The position numbers were made by a program, and so were the translations under genes. Positions 18,747 to 29,300 of a DNA stretch of 64,000 nt are shown one piece after another. Numbering within the stretch: position 1 is the first letter of the stretch; each line of letters starts with the position of its first letter. Location: NCBI RefSeq assembly GCF_014193585.1, contig NZ_BLXY01000001.1:664033-728032 (forward strand). Reading direction: 5' to 3'. The notes beneath the pieces are model-generated. The model ran no database searches, was not told the origin of the DNA, and saw nothing but the letters and a program-made list of their open reading frames with translations. This DNA is from Geomonas paludis (GTDB taxonomy: Bacteria; Desulfobacterota; Desulfuromonadia; Geobacterales; Geobacteraceae).

Positions 18747-19346
18747 CTACTTGTTGATGGTGAACTCGTCGCGCCGGTTCTGGGCCCAGGCGGCTTCGTC
18801 GTGGCCGGAGACGGCGGGCTTCTCCTCGCCGTAGCCGATGGTGGAGAGGCGGCTGGCGGGAATCCCCAGAGAGACCAGGTACTTCATGGCCGACTGGGCG
18901 CGGCGCTCGCTGAGCGCCAGGTTGTACTCGTCGGAGCCGCGCTCGTCGCAGTTCCCCTCGATGCGGATCTTCACGTTGGGCATCGCCTTGAGCTTGACGT
19001 AGTTGTCGGTCAGGGTCTTCCTGGCCGCGTCGCTCAGGACGTCGGAGTCGAAGTCGAAATAGATCTTCTCCAGCGCGCCGGCAAGGGCCACTTCCTTCTG
19101 GGTCAGCGGCGCGGGCTGCGACTGGATGGAATCGGCCTTGATGGTCGACGAGGGCAGCGCGGTCGTGGTCGGAGCGGCCTGGGCTGCGGGGGCAGGAGCC
19201 TGAACCGGCGCGGGTGCCGCCTGCTGGGTGGTCGCCGAGGGCGCCACTGCCTGGTCGGCCTTGACTGCCTGCTGCTTGGCGCAGCCGCTAAAAATGAGAA
19301 CGCCGGTGCAAAGGACCGGTACCAGTCGCTTAAGAGACTTTTTCAT
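18747..19346 (-). CDS. pal: Peptidoglycan-associated lipoprotein Pal (OmpA domain)
   Basis: The product has 199 residues. The lipobox LIFSGC places the lipidated Cys at residue 22. An Ala/Pro/Gln-rich linker runs to about residue 80. The OmpA-like domain follows with IYFDFDSDVL, IRIEGNCDERGSDEYNLALSERRA, YLVSLGIPASRLSTIGYGEEKP and AWAQNRRDEF. The Asp and Arg residues that grip diaminopimelate in peptidoglycan are present in the DERGSDEYN and NRR regions. It anchors the outer membrane to the wall. The usual tolQRAB neighbours are absent here, so it may be an extra Pal paralogue. AGAGGA lies just before the start. Confidence 0.9.
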   Translation of the reverse strand: MKKSLKRLVPVLCTGVLIFSGCAKQQAVKADQAVAPSATTQQAAPAPVQAPAPAAQAAPTTTALPSSTIKADSIQSQPAPLTQKEVALAGALEKIYFDFDSDVLSDAARKTLTDNYVKLKAMPNVKIRIEGNCDERGSDEYNLALSERRAQSAMKYLVSLGIPASRLSTIGYGEEKPAVSGHDEAAWAQNRRDEFTINK

Positions 19347-19440
19347 GGATTCCTCTCTGGATCTTTTGTTGTTACGGCCGCAGGAGGCCGCTGTTCATGC
19401 GCTGCTGTCGATGCGGAACTAGTGGTGTTGGACGGTGATG

Positions 19441-19776
19441 TCAGGCAGCGGGGGCAGGGGGCGCCCGTGAAAGTTCCGAGAACAGCGGTGAGGTTGCCAC
19501 GCACTGCATCGCGAAGCAGTGCCCGGTGGCAAAGGTGGCGTGATGGACGGGTTCGCAGCTCGGCGGCAGTTCGGCCTGGCAATGGTCCAGGGACTTCTTG
19601 GCCACGCTCTCCTGCGACTTCTTGAACTGCTCCTCGATGTAGGCGCGGGGCTTGGGCTTGGGGCGGTTGGGGCGCGACAGGTCCGGCCCCCGCATCCCGA
19701 AGGTGAGGATGCAGATCGAGGTGAGGCAGGTGACCAGGAGCAGCAGGCTTTTGTGGGTGAGGTTCTTGTAGATCAT
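19441..19776 (-). CDS. Small protein of unknown function with N-terminal membrane segment
   Basis: Starting at ATG 19776 the product has 111 residues: a short basic start, one hydrophobic helix (SLLLLVTCLTSICILTF), a Pro/Arg/Lys-rich stretch (RPNRPKPKPRAYIEEQFKKS), and a part with four Cys (DHCQAELPPSCEP, GHCFAMQC). The helix could be a signal peptide and the Cys could form disulfides. I do not recognise the family. There is no clear ribosome site, and a TTG six codons upstream is an alternative start. It lies between pal and the secretion-type ATPase on the same strand. It may be a real gene, but support is modest. Confidence 0.45.
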   Translation of the reverse strand: MIYKNLTHKSLLLLVTCLTSICILTFGMRGPDLSRPNRPKPKPRAYIEEQFKKSQESVAKKSLDHCQAELPPSCEPVHHATFATGHCFAMQCVATSPLFSELSRAPPAPAA

Positions 19777-19847
19777 GGCCCTGTGACTGCGCAAGGATTG
19801 CAGCGAACGAGAGCGTTATAGCGCATCTGCACCCGAAACACAACCTG

Positions 19848-22151
19848 CTACTTGATGCAGACCCGGCGCACCTCGTGGATGTCAGTGAGCCCCTGCAGAC
19901 ACTTCAGTATCCCGTCCTGTTTGAGAGTAGTCATGCCATCGGCAATGGCCTGCTCTCTCAGTCGCGCCACTTCCGCCTTCCCCTTGATCAAAGCCTTCAT
20001 CTCGTCGCCGCAATCGAGCAACTCGTGCAGGCCGAGCCTCCCCTTGTAGCCGGAGCCGTTGCACTTGGGGCACCCCTTGGCGCGGGCCAGTTGGATGGAC
20101 GCAGGATCGAGCCCCAGGGCCTGGAACTGTTCGGTCCCGTATTCCTCCGCCATGTCGGCGATTTCCGCCGCTGTAGGACGGTAGCTTTCCTTGCAGGCGC
20201 CGCACAGCCGCCGCGCCAGGCGCTGGGCCAGGATGCACAACAGCGCGTCGGAGAAGCTGAAGGGATCGAGCCCCATGTCCAAAAGGCGGGTCACCGTTTC
20301 CGGGGCGGAGTTGGTGTGCAGGGTGGAGAAGACCAGGTGGCCGGTGAGCGAGCTTTCCACCCCCATGGAGGCGGTCTCCTCGTCGCGCATCTCGCCCACC
20401 ATGATCACGTCCGGGTCGGCGCGCAGGAAGGCGCGCAGCGCCGAGGCGAAGGTGAAGCCGATCTTGTTGTTGACCTGCACCTGCCTGAGCCCTTTCTGGG
20501 TGATCTCGATCGGGTCCTCGGCGGTCCAGATCTTGGTCTCGGGCGTATTGATGGTGGCGACGGCGGAATGGAGCGTGGTGGTCTTGCCGCTGCCGGTAGG
20601 GCCGACCACCAGGATCAGCCCGTAGGGCTTGTGGATGTTCTCGGCGAAGACCAGGCGGTTGCGCTCGGTCAGCCCCAGGTTGTCGAAGGGGATCGGCTCC
20701 CCCGAGGCGAGGATGCGCAGCACCACGTCCTCGAGCTGTCCGGAACTGGGGAGCGTGGCGACCCTCAGCTCGACCGGGATGGGGCCGAACTTCTTGAAGT
20801 CGATCTTGCCGTCCTGCGGCTTTCTGCGCTCCGAGATGTCCAGGCCTGACATGATCTTGATGCGCGAGGTGATGGCGTGCTTGTACTTGTACGGGATGCG
20901 CTGGTACAGCATGCACCGGCCGTCGACCCTCAGGCGCACCTGCACGTCCTCGCGCCCGGGCTGCGGCTCGATGTGAATGTCGGAGGCCTTCTTGTCGTAC
21001 GCCTCGCAGATGATCTTGTTGACCAACTGCACGATGACGCTGTCCTGCTCGGAGACCCGCTGCACCTCCTGTTCGATCTCGGGGTCCTCGGAGGTGTCGA
21101 GTTTGGAGAGGAGGTCGGAGACGCTGGCGGCCGGGCCTTCCCCCTCGCCTGGTACCAGGCGGTAGTAGTGGTCGACGAACTTGAAGATGTCCTCGCGGAA
21201 CGCCCCCACGAAGCTGATCCTCTTGTACTCCTGGAAGATGAACTTGATGAGGTCCTGCTTGGCCAGATCGGTGGGGTCCTCCATGGCGACCTGCAGCACG
21301 CTGTTGTCCACCTTGACCGGGACCCAGCGTTCCTTCTTGAGCCGGTCCGGGCGGATCCGCTTCAGGATCTCGTCCAGCCGGGGCAGTTCCGGGTCGAAGG
21401 CCACGAACTCGGTGCCGAAGTTGAGGCTCAGGCACTTGACCATCTCCTCCACCGGGATCTTGTAGTCGCGCATCAGCAGCTGGTCCAGGCCGAGGGTCGC
21501 CGCCTCGGGATGCTGCGACGCCTTCTGGATGTCCGCCTCGTCCACGAGGTTCTTGTCCAGCAGGTAGTTGTAGCGCGACTTGTTGCGGATCAGCTTGGCG
21601 GAGGCGGAAAGCCTGAAGATGTTGTGAATGGCGATGGATAGGGAGGTGGCGAGTTCGGTGGCGTAGTTCGTGTCGGTTTCGGTGAAGCCCTGGTCCCCCT
21701 TCTTGTTGATCAGCTGCATGACGCCGATCAGCGAGTTGTTGAACTTCATCGGGACGCAGAGCACCTGCCGGGTGCGGAAGCCGGTTTTCTTGTCCCAGTT
21801 GACGTCGAAGGAGAGCTCGGAGTTGATCATCTTCAACTCGTGGTCGTCGTAGGCGTCCCGGATGTTCAGCATCATCCCGGAAAGGGCGCAGTAGCCGGCC
21901 AGGCTGCCGCTGCCGATGGGGACGGTGATCTGCGTGATCTCCTCCCCCGACTTCACCTTGGACATCAGCATCTTGCGCTTCTGGTCGATGACGTAAATGG
22001 TGAGGCGCTCGGCCTTGAAGAGGTCGGCGATGCTGTCCTTGAGCTCGATGAGGATGGTGTTGAGGTTGCCGGAAGAGTGGATCTCGTTGATCTTCTCCAT
22101 GAACCGCTTCCGGTGTTCGAGCTGTTCCCTGAGCTGGTTGCCTTCTGCCAT
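19848..22151 (-). CDS. GAF-domain GspE/PilB-family secretion ATPase
   Basis: The 767-residue protein has a GAF domain at about 20-185 (LTIYVIDQKRKMLMSKV, VLCVPMKFNNSLIGVMQLINK). An MshEN/GspE N-terminal domain spans about 195-340, which in some relatives binds c-di-GMP. The type II/IV hexameric ATPase follows from about 375. Walker A is GPTGSGKTTT, the Asp box ends DPDVIMVGEMRDEET and the His box is TGHLVFSTLHTN. A zinc knuckle is made by CGAC and CPKC. Such ATPases power pilus assembly or type II secretion from the cytoplasmic face. The GAF fusion is unusual and suggests direct ligand control. No pilus genes are adjacent. Confidence 0.92.
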   Translation of the reverse strand: MAEGNQLREQLEHRKRFMEKINEIHSSGNLNTILIELKDSIADLFKAERLTIYVIDQKRKMLMSKVKSGEEITQITVPIGSGSLAGYCALSGMMLNIRDAYDDHELKMINSELSFDVNWDKKTGFRTRQVLCVPMKFNNSLIGVMQLINKKGDQGFTETDTNYATELATSLSIAIHNIFRLSASAKLIRNKSRYNYLLDKNLVDEADIQKASQHPEAATLGLDQLLMRDYKIPVEEMVKCLSLNFGTEFVAFDPELPRLDEILKRIRPDRLKKERWVPVKVDNSVLQVAMEDPTDLAKQDLIKFIFQEYKRISFVGAFREDIFKFVDHYYRLVPGEGEGPAASVSDLLSKLDTSEDPEIEQEVQRVSEQDSVIVQLVNKIICEAYDKKASDIHIEPQPGREDVQVRLRVDGRCMLYQRIPYKYKHAITSRIKIMSGLDISERRKPQDGKIDFKKFGPIPVELRVATLPSSGQLEDVVLRILASGEPIPFDNLGLTERNRLVFAENIHKPYGLILVVGPTGSGKTTTLHSAVATINTPETKIWTAEDPIEITQKGLRQVQVNNKIGFTFASALRAFLRADPDVIMVGEMRDEETASMGVESSLTGHLVFSTLHTNSAPETVTRLLDMGLDPFSFSDALLCILAQRLARRLCGACKESYRPTAAEIADMAEEYGTEQFQALGLDPASIQLARAKGCPKCNGSGYKGRLGLHELLDCGDEMKALIKGKAEVARLREQAIADGMTTLKQDGILKCLQGLTDIHEVRRVCIK

Positions 22152-22316
22152 CTCTTCTCGTCCTCAAAAATGCTCCCCCTGCATCAGGGGAAGTCGACGG
22201 TGTAGGTTACGGATATTCCAAAAGCAGCAGCTTCTTTTAAAGTTTCCAAAGCTGGTCCCGAAACGTTCTAAGTACTGCTATTCGGCAGGTTATGAGGTCA
22301 CTGAAGGAATTTCGTG

Positions 22317-24284
22317 ATGGGCAGAGTCGGCACAGCCACAATACGGTTTTTGATCGGTTGCGCGATCACCCTCGCGTTTTCCGCGCTGCTGGTCCAAAAC
22401 CCGCTCCCGGTCGAGATGACCGAGGCGAAGCTGTACGACCTGCGCTTCCACCTCAGGGGCGCCGTACCGGCACCGGACCAAGTGGTGATAGCCGCCATCG
22501 ACGAGAAGAGCCTGGCGCGACTGGGGCGCTGGCCCTGGAGCCGGGCCACCATGGCGGACCTGGTAAGGAAGCTGACCAAGGCCCAGGCCGCGGTGGTTGC
22601 CTGTGACGTGATCTTCCCCGAGAGCGACCGCGACGACCCGGTCCTGGCAGGTGCCCTGGCCGATGCCGGCAACGTCATCCTCCCGGTGGCCTTTGATTTC
22701 GAGAGCAAGGCCGCGGCCGTGAAGAGCCCGCTGCTCGAGCCGTTCGCGCTTGCCGGCGTCGAGGAGGGGGAGTCGTATGGCGATTTCCCGCCCATCACTT
22801 CCGGCGGCGCCCCGATCGTCCCGGTGCGGCCGCTGATGGACGGCGCCATGGCCCTGGCCCACATCAACATGCTCCCGGACCACTTCGACGGCACCCTGCG
22901 CTGGGAGGCGCTCCTGGTCGCCCACGACGGGCTGCTGTACCCGTCGCTGGGCCTGCGCAGCGCCGCCTTTTACAAGGGGATCGGGCCGGAGCGGCTCAAG
23001 GTACGGGCGACCAGGTCGATCACCCTCGGCGCCATCGAGGTCCCGACCGACCGGTGGGGGAGGATGCCGGTCAACTACTACGGCCCCGGCCGCACCCTGC
23101 GCCACATCTCCATCGCCGACATCGTGGACGGTAAGGTGGGGGTGAAGGAGTTGGGCAACCGCATCGTCTTCATCGGGGCCTCCGCCGTCGGCGCCATGGA
23201 CCTGCGGGTGACGCCGTTCACCGCGGTCTTTCCCGGGGTGGAAAAGCAAGCCACCGTGGCGGCTAACATCCTGGAGCAGCGCTTCCTGGTCAAGGCGACC
23301 CGCGCACAGGACCTGGCGTTCCTGGTGGTGGCGGGCCTGGTCATGGCATTGCTGCTGAGCCGCCTGGGCCTGGCGTGGGGGGCGACGGCAACCCTGGCCT
23401 GGATGCTCTGCATCGTCGCCTTGGCGCAGGCCCTTTTCAGCCGCTTCGGGATCTGGATCAACCTCGCCTGCCCGCTCGGCAACACCCTGTGCATGTTCGT
23501 CTCGGTCACCGCCTGGAACTACACGGTGGAGGAGCGCCGCGCCCGCGGCATACGGGCCATGTTCTCCAGCTACGTCACCACCGCCATAGTCAACGAACTG
23601 ATCGAGAATCCTGCCCTGGCACGGCTGGGCGGCGAAAAGCGCGAGGTGTCGGTGCTCTTTTCCGACGTGAGAGGCTTCACCACCTTCTCCGAGCAGCACG
23701 CGCCGGAAGAGGTGGTTGCGCTTCTGAACGAGTACCTGGGCGAGATGACCGACGTGGTGCTCAAGTGGGGGGGGACCCTCGACAAGTTCATCGGCGACGC
23801 GATCATGGTGTTCTGGAACGCCCCGCTTCCCTGTCCCGACCACGCCGAGCGCGCGGTGCGCTGCGCGCTGGAGATGCAGCAGCGCCTCGGGGGGCTGCAC
23901 GAGAAGTGGGATCGCGAGGGGAAGCCGAAGCTTTCCTGCGGCATCGGCATCAACACCGGTGCAGTCATCGTCGGCAATATCGGCGCCGAGGGGAAGAAGA
24001 TGGACTACACCGTCATCGGCGACGAGGTGAACCTCGCCTCGCGGGTCGAGTCGCTCACCCGCACCTTCGAGGCCGGCATCCTGGTCACCGAGAAGACGGT
24101 GGCCTGCCTGCGCGATTCCATTGAGGCGGGGACCGTGACAGGGATCGGTCTGCGTGGCCTGCGCCGGGTGATCGTGAAGGGGAAGCAGCAGCCGGTGACG
24201 CTGTACGAGGCCCGGCCGGCGGAGGGCGCCGTGCAGGTAGTGGAATGTGCCGACCTGGAGCCGCTGCGGCTCACCGAGAAATAG
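22317..24284 (+). CDS. CHASE2-domain adenylate/guanylate cyclase
   Basis: The 655-residue protein starts with a membrane helix (about 8-27). The extracytoplasmic CHASE2 domain follows, to about 330 (DEKSLARLGRWPWSRATMADLV, NRIVFIGASAVG), then three membrane helices (about 335-405) and a class III cyclase domain (about 445-620). Catalytic features are SVLFSDVRGFTTFSE and DKFIGDAIMVFW (the two metal-binding Asp), NTGAVIVGNIG, and YTVIGDEVNLASRVE, whose Asp suggests ATP rather than GTP as substrate. It should make cAMP in response to an external signal. ATG 22317 has GAAGGAA seven bases upstream. It opens a plus-strand group with TPR-barrel, FecR and haem-sensor genes. Confidence 0.92.
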   Translation: MGRVGTATIRFLIGCAITLAFSALLVQNPLPVEMTEAKLYDLRFHLRGAVPAPDQVVIAAIDEKSLARLGRWPWSRATMADLVRKLTKAQAAVVACDVIFPESDRDDPVLAGALADAGNVILPVAFDFESKAAAVKSPLLEPFALAGVEEGESYGDFPPITSGGAPIVPVRPLMDGAMALAHINMLPDHFDGTLRWEALLVAHDGLLYPSLGLRSAAFYKGIGPERLKVRATRSITLGAIEVPTDRWGRMPVNYYGPGRTLRHISIADIVDGKVGVKELGNRIVFIGASAVGAMDLRVTPFTAVFPGVEKQATVAANILEQRFLVKATRAQDLAFLVVAGLVMALLLSRLGLAWGATATLAWMLCIVALAQALFSRFGIWINLACPLGNTLCMFVSVTAWNYTVEERRARGIRAMFSSYVTTAIVNELIENPALARLGGEKREVSVLFSDVRGFTTFSEQHAPEEVVALLNEYLGEMTDVVLKWGGTLDKFIGDAIMVFWNAPLPCPDHAERAVRCALEMQQRLGGLHEKWDREGKPKLSCGIGINTGAVIVGNIGAEGKKMDYTVIGDEVNLASRVESLTRTFEAGILVTEKTVACLRDSIEAGTVTGIGLRGLRRVIVKGKQQPVTLYEARPAEGAVQVVECADLEPLRLTEK

Positions 24285-24297
24285 ACCGGCGGCAGAA

Positions 24298-24403
24298 GGG
24301 ACTGGCTCCGTTAGGTGCCTGTCCCTCTCTAGCGGAACGCTTCTTTCAGCTCAGCCAGCCTCCCAAATACTAAGGGGACAGGCACCTGGCGGAGCCAGTC
24401 CCC
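24298..24403. repeat. Composite REP/BIME-like element (copies 2 and 3, inverted)
   Basis: Two palindromic units lie head-to-head at 24298-24325 and 24374-24403, with a 48-base spacer containing TCTAGCGGAACGCTTCTTTC and AGCTCAGCC. The same order and spacer motif occur, in reverse, at 43273-43426. The rest of the 24285-24562 gap holds C/G-rich low-complexity sequence and no gene. Confidence 0.75.
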
Positions 24404-24562
24404 TCCGCGCTTTGCGTCCCCGCCCCCGGAGGGGGAGGGACAGGGAGGGGGCAGCACTTTGTTGGCGGAATCTTCCCCCCTCCCAGCCTCCCCCCTCCGG
24501 GGGGAGGAGCTGTGGACGACCGACCTGAAATTTTGAAGGCAGCAGCAACAAGGAGGACCGTG

Positions 24563-26074
24563 ATGAAACCAGCCTCGCTGGCAACATTGTCGCTGATCGC
24601 CTGTCTCGCCTGCGCGGCTCCCGCCCGGGCGGGGGCGCTGGAAGAGGGGATCGTGCAGTACCGCGTGGAGAACTTCGAGGAGGCGCAGGCCCTGCTGGAA
24701 AAGGCGCGGGCCGAGGAGCCGGGGTCATCCGTGGCGGCCTTCTACCTCGGCTTGGCCCGCAAGCAGGCGGGGGACCTTGCCGGCGCCATAAAAGACCTCA
24801 CCGACGCCGCAACCCTCAAGCCCCCGGTGCTCGATGCCTACTTGGAACTGGCTGATTCCTACCACGTCCAAGGGGATGAAGCGCAGGCCCTGGTCTGGGT
24901 GCGGCGGGCGGAGGATGCCGGCGTCAAGCCGGGGCAGAGCGCCTTCCTGAAAGGGGTGATCCTGTCGGGGCAGGGGCGGCGGGACGAGGCCCTGGCGGCT
25001 TTCACCGATGCCAAACGGCGCGATGCCTCGCTCACCCAGGCCGCCGACCTGCAGATCGCCATGCTGCTGGCCGGCTCGCGCAAGTTCGACCGGGCCCGGG
25101 ACGCCCTCCGTGCCGTGGTGGCGGCCGACCCCAATTCCGAGATCGCCAGCTACGCCAAGGAGTACGAGCAGTCGTTCGCACGGATCATCGAGAGCTACCG
25201 GCCGCTGCACCTCTCCGTCGGACTCAACTACCTCTACGACGACAACGCCATTTCCAGCCCCTCCGACGCCGGGGCGCGGGCCCAGATCGGCAACCCGACC
25301 GGCCAGCGCGACCATGCCTTCCTGGGGAGCTTCCGCCTGGACTACACCCCCATGCCTTCCGACGACTTCATCTTCAACGCACAGTACCTGGTGCAAAGCA
25401 CCAAGTACGGCGACACCAACACCGACCTCGAGAATCCCAGCACCATCATCAACTCGGTTACCTTGAATCCCGGCCTCGCCCTGGGGAGCTCCGTCATCTC
25501 CCTCCCGGTCAACTACAGCCACGTCATGCTCAAGGAGCAGAAGTACCAGCAGCTCTACGGCGTGCGCCCGACCTGGTCCTGGCAGCTCGCGCCGCAGCAG
25601 ATCGTGCAGGCATCGGCGGGCTATACCCGCCGCGACATGCTGCAGGCCGCGCTGTCACCGGACGAAAACCGGGACGCCAACACCTGGGCCGCTGCGCTGG
25701 GCCACATCTACAGCTTCGGCAACGAGGGGGGGATGCTCTCCGCCCGCTACGAGTGGGGCTTCGACAAGACCACCGGGAGCAACTGGGAGAACAGGTCCCA
25801 TAAGTTCTCCCTCAGTACCCTGGCGCCGCTGGCCCAACGGGTGAAGCTGAACCTGTCCGGCGAGGTGACCATCCAGGATTACCTGAACGTCAACAGCATC
25901 TTCGACGTCCGGCGCGACGACACCACCTGGTTCGGCACCGGCGGGGTGAGCTGGAACGTCACCGACAACATCGTCCTGTCCGCGCAGTACTCCCACACCG
26001 CGGTGCGCTCCAACATCAAGGTGTACGACTACGACCGCAACACGGTCAGCGCGGGCATAGAGTTCAACTTCTGA
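24563..26074 (+). CDS. TPR plus outer-membrane beta-barrel protein
   Basis: The product has 503 residues. A signal peptide (MKPASLATLSLIACLACAA) is followed by about five TPR-like units (residues 25-205), for example VENFEEAQALLEKARAEEPG and GDLAGAIKDLTDAATLKP. A barrel domain of about 290 residues begins LHLSVGLNYLYDDN and ends in GIEFNF, a typical C-terminal Phe signal. This layout and length resemble surface-lipoprotein assembly modifiers (Slam, DUF560), but also many generic TPR-barrel proteins, so the export function is only a possibility. ATG 24563 has AGGAGGACCGTG upstream. It precedes the large FecR-domain protein, which may be its client. Confidence 0.78.
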   Translation: MKPASLATLSLIACLACAAPARAGALEEGIVQYRVENFEEAQALLEKARAEEPGSSVAAFYLGLARKQAGDLAGAIKDLTDAATLKPPVLDAYLELADSYHVQGDEAQALVWVRRAEDAGVKPGQSAFLKGVILSGQGRRDEALAAFTDAKRRDASLTQAADLQIAMLLAGSRKFDRARDALRAVVAADPNSEIASYAKEYEQSFARIIESYRPLHLSVGLNYLYDDNAISSPSDAGARAQIGNPTGQRDHAFLGSFRLDYTPMPSDDFIFNAQYLVQSTKYGDTNTDLENPSTIINSVTLNPGLALGSSVISLPVNYSHVMLKEQKYQQLYGVRPTWSWQLAPQQIVQASAGYTRRDMLQAALSPDENRDANTWAAALGHIYSFGNEGGMLSARYEWGFDKTTGSNWENRSHKFSLSTLAPLAQRVKLNLSGEVTIQDYLNVNSIFDVRRDDTTWFGTGGVSWNVTDNIVLSAQYSHTAVRSNIKVYDYDRNTVSAGIEFNF

Positions 26075-26104
26075 GGATGAGCAGGCAAATCCCCCGGCCG
26101 GTAT

Positions 26105-26300
26105 CCCCTCTCCCCCCGGGAGAGGGGCAGGGGTGAGGGCGCCGGCATCAGTGAAGATAGACCACACCGCTATGGCATCCTCCCCCACCCCCCTAACCCC
26201 CTCCCGCAAGGGGAGGGGGGAGCAATCAACGGCGGGGGGGCGGCGGTGTTCGTGAAGCTCCGCTTCGCTATGCTGCAAAGCTGGAGCTTGGGAACGAGAA
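26105..26300. repeat. C/T-rich palindromic repeats before the FecR gene
   Basis: CCCCTCTCCCCCCGGGAGAG at 26105-26124 opens a hairpin with a GGTGAGGGC tail, followed by a related unit at about 26183-26222. At 26258-26300 is a different repeat with AAGCTGGAGCTTGGGAACGA. Similar C/T-rich units recur at about 34854-34900, 34941-34969 and 36238-36280. Apart from these, the gap from 26075 to 26340 holds only the ribosome site of the next gene. Confidence 0.6.
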
Positions 26301-26340
26301 AAACGAGAAAAGGGACGATGAGTCTTTAGGAGAACGGCAT

Positions 26341-29300
26341 ATGAAAGTGAAAACTGTAGCGATCCTGCTCTCAATCCTGTTGCTGACTGTAGCCGGGGCG
26401 GCCTGGGCTGACGTGGTCGGCAAGCTGACTCGCGTCGAAGGCGCGGTGGACGTCATGCCCGGCGGGCAGTTGCCGGCGGTGGCGGCAAAGGAAGGGAGCC
26501 CCCTGCAAAAAGGCGATTTCGTGCGCACCAAGAGCAACTCCAGGGCCGAGATCACCTTCAACGACGGCAGCGTGGTCAAGGTGGCCCAAAGAAGCCGCCT
26601 CGATGTGAGCGAATACTCCGGCGCCGCGAGGAAGCTCACCCTGCCGCGGGGCAAGGTGCAGGCCACGGTGGTGCCCGCCTCCGGCGGAAAAGCGCCGCAT
26701 ACCTTCGAAATCCGTACCCCCAACGCCATCGCCGGGGTACGCGGCACCTCGTTCTTCGTCTATCACCAGGCCAACGTCACCGGCGTCGCCGTCCTCGAAG
26801 GGGTGGTGCAGACCTCCAGCGTCAACGCTCCCTCCAAAGGGGTGACGCTGGTGGCCGGTACCGCGACCAGTGTCGCCAAGAGCAGGCCGCCCACTCCGCC
26901 GCGCCCCGTGACGCAGACCGAACTGAACAGTCACCAAAGCGACGTTACCCCGACCACCCAGAGCAGCGCGGCGCCCGGCGCAGCCGCGACCGGTGAGACC
27001 GCCGGCGCCACCGGCACCACCGGCACCACCGGCACTGCCACCACCGGAACCAGCGCTACCACCGACAGCAGTACCGGCACCTCCGCGACCGGCAGCACAG
27101 ACAGCACCGGCACGGCTACCTCCACCGGCGGCACCGACTCCACCGGCACCACCTCCACCGGCACCACCTCCACCACGGGGAGCCTGAGCACGGACACCCT
27201 GCTGACGGGCGGGGCGCTGCAGCCGACCGCTCCGACAGGCCCGGTGCAGACGTCACCCGGCCCCCAACCCACGACCGTCATCATCCCGGTCAACGAGGCC
27301 ACCGGCAGCGGCACGCTGACCAAGACCTATTTCAGCAGCGTCCTCGGCGCCAACCTCATGTCGCGGCTGTCGACCATCGACCCGAAATCCAATCTCCTCA
27401 CCATAGTCGGGGACGGCGCGTACGCCCCGACCCTCTCCGGCACCACGTCGCTTTGGGCCGGCAGCGCCACCAGCGCCACCCTCAAGGGGAGCTACCCGAC
27501 ACTGCCGCTGCAGCAGCCCAACCACTACTTTCTGGGGAACTTCAACTCGGCCTCCCCCGGCACCAACAATGACACGACCGCTGACGGCGGCGCCTACGCC
27601 GGATACTTCGGCGGCATGTCGCTCGATGCCCCCCGCAGCACCGAGAGCCGTCTTTCCGCCCTCTACGTCGACCCCACCGGCAAGGCGGGCATCATGCAGG
27701 GGACGTTCGGGGGCGCCATATCGGCTGACGCCACCGGGTACAGCACCAGCAGCAGCGGAACGCTGAAACTGAATCAACTCAACTCCGGCATCGGGCTCAA
27801 CCCCGCCGGTTTCAGCGCCGGTTGGTGGGACCCGACCACTACCGGCAGCCCCGTCATCGAGGTAGGCCCCGGAAAGGCCATCTTCGATGACGGTGCGACC
27901 AGCGGCGACGGGGCAAAATTCGGCGTGAACCCCAGCGAGGGATTCCTGTTCGATGCCTCCCTCAATGAAACCGGCGAGATGATCGATCGCGGCGACGTGA
28001 TCAAGCTCGGCTATTTCTCTTCCGATCCCAGCTTCGGCATCTGGAGCAGGGAGTCGTTTGGCTCCTACACGGGCACCGGGGCGAAGTTCGTGCTGGTGAC
28101 CAACGCCGAGTGGGGCGGCAGTGCCGACGGGACCATCCCCATGACTGATGCGGTCAAGATCATTTCTCTCGGTGATTGGCAGGAGGGGGCGCTCCACGCC
28201 GGCGCCTACGGCATCTGGGGCAACCTCGCCAGCGGCGACGTGAAGCTCCTGGCCGGCAGCCTAGTCGGCAGCACCAACTCCGGCGCCTCGAGCACCAGCA
28301 GTTCCTCAACGGGCGACTCGACCTTCGGGGCGGTCACCACCGGCGCCTTCATCGACATCAAGAGGTTCCTCGCCGACCCGACCACCGCCGACGCCCTCGG
28401 TTTCCCGATCCAGTCAGTCGCGACGGTCAGCCTGCACGGCAGCAACAGCACGGGAACGGTCAGCTTCGACCCGGTTCGTTTCTACAGCCGCGCCGCCACC
28501 GATCCCGTCCAGCTCTGGGTGGCGCCCGCGCTCACCGGAACCTTCAGCGGCACCCTGGGGCAGCAGCGTTTCTCCCTGCTGAACGGGACCACCAGCAGCG
28601 GCAACACCATTCTGGGAGAGCTCTACATCAACAGCACCAGCAGTACCGGCACCTGGCTCGGTACCATGCACGCCATCGGCGAGAGCGTCGGTTCCGGCTT
28701 CCGCAGCGACTTCGACGGCATCGCCGCCGGGCATTTCACCGGGACCACCTTTAACGGCGTGGCCGCGGGTATGGCGCACCCGGTCACCTTCTTCAACACC
28801 ATCGATGGCAGCACCGCCCAACTCACCCGCTTCTCAAGCGGCAGCGTCGTCTCCTACGGCGCGCTCGACGGCGTGATGGGGGGCATGTCCCTGTGGGGGG
28901 GCAGCATGAGCGATGCGGCGGACTTCAAGGTCGTCGGCGTATTCACGCCGAGCCAGACCTTGACCGCGGGCGACTACGTTTTCAACGCGCCAATCTTCTC
29001 CAAGGACCTCCCCAGCGGTGTAGCCATCACGGCGGACGGCGGCGCCTATAGCGGCAACATGGTCGCCGCGGTCAGGACCGGCGCCGGGGGGAGCGCTCCC
29101 GGCATCGTCGGCATCATGAACGCCCTCTATGTGGATCCTGCCGGCAACGCGGGGGTGCTGCGCGGCAAGTTCGGCGGCTTCCTGGACCAGATGACCAGCC
29201 TCTGGATGGGTGACGGCGAGGTGCTTCCGGTACAGCTCTCCGGTCCCGGCGGCATCACCGCGGCCAACCTGAACAGCGGCGGCATCAGCACGGTGACCAC

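Noticed and set aside
22290-23900. Long open minus-strand frame opposite the cyclase gene
   Set aside because: Codon pattern is the mirror of the GC-rich cyclase gene; the product is low complexity with no domain and no ribosome site.
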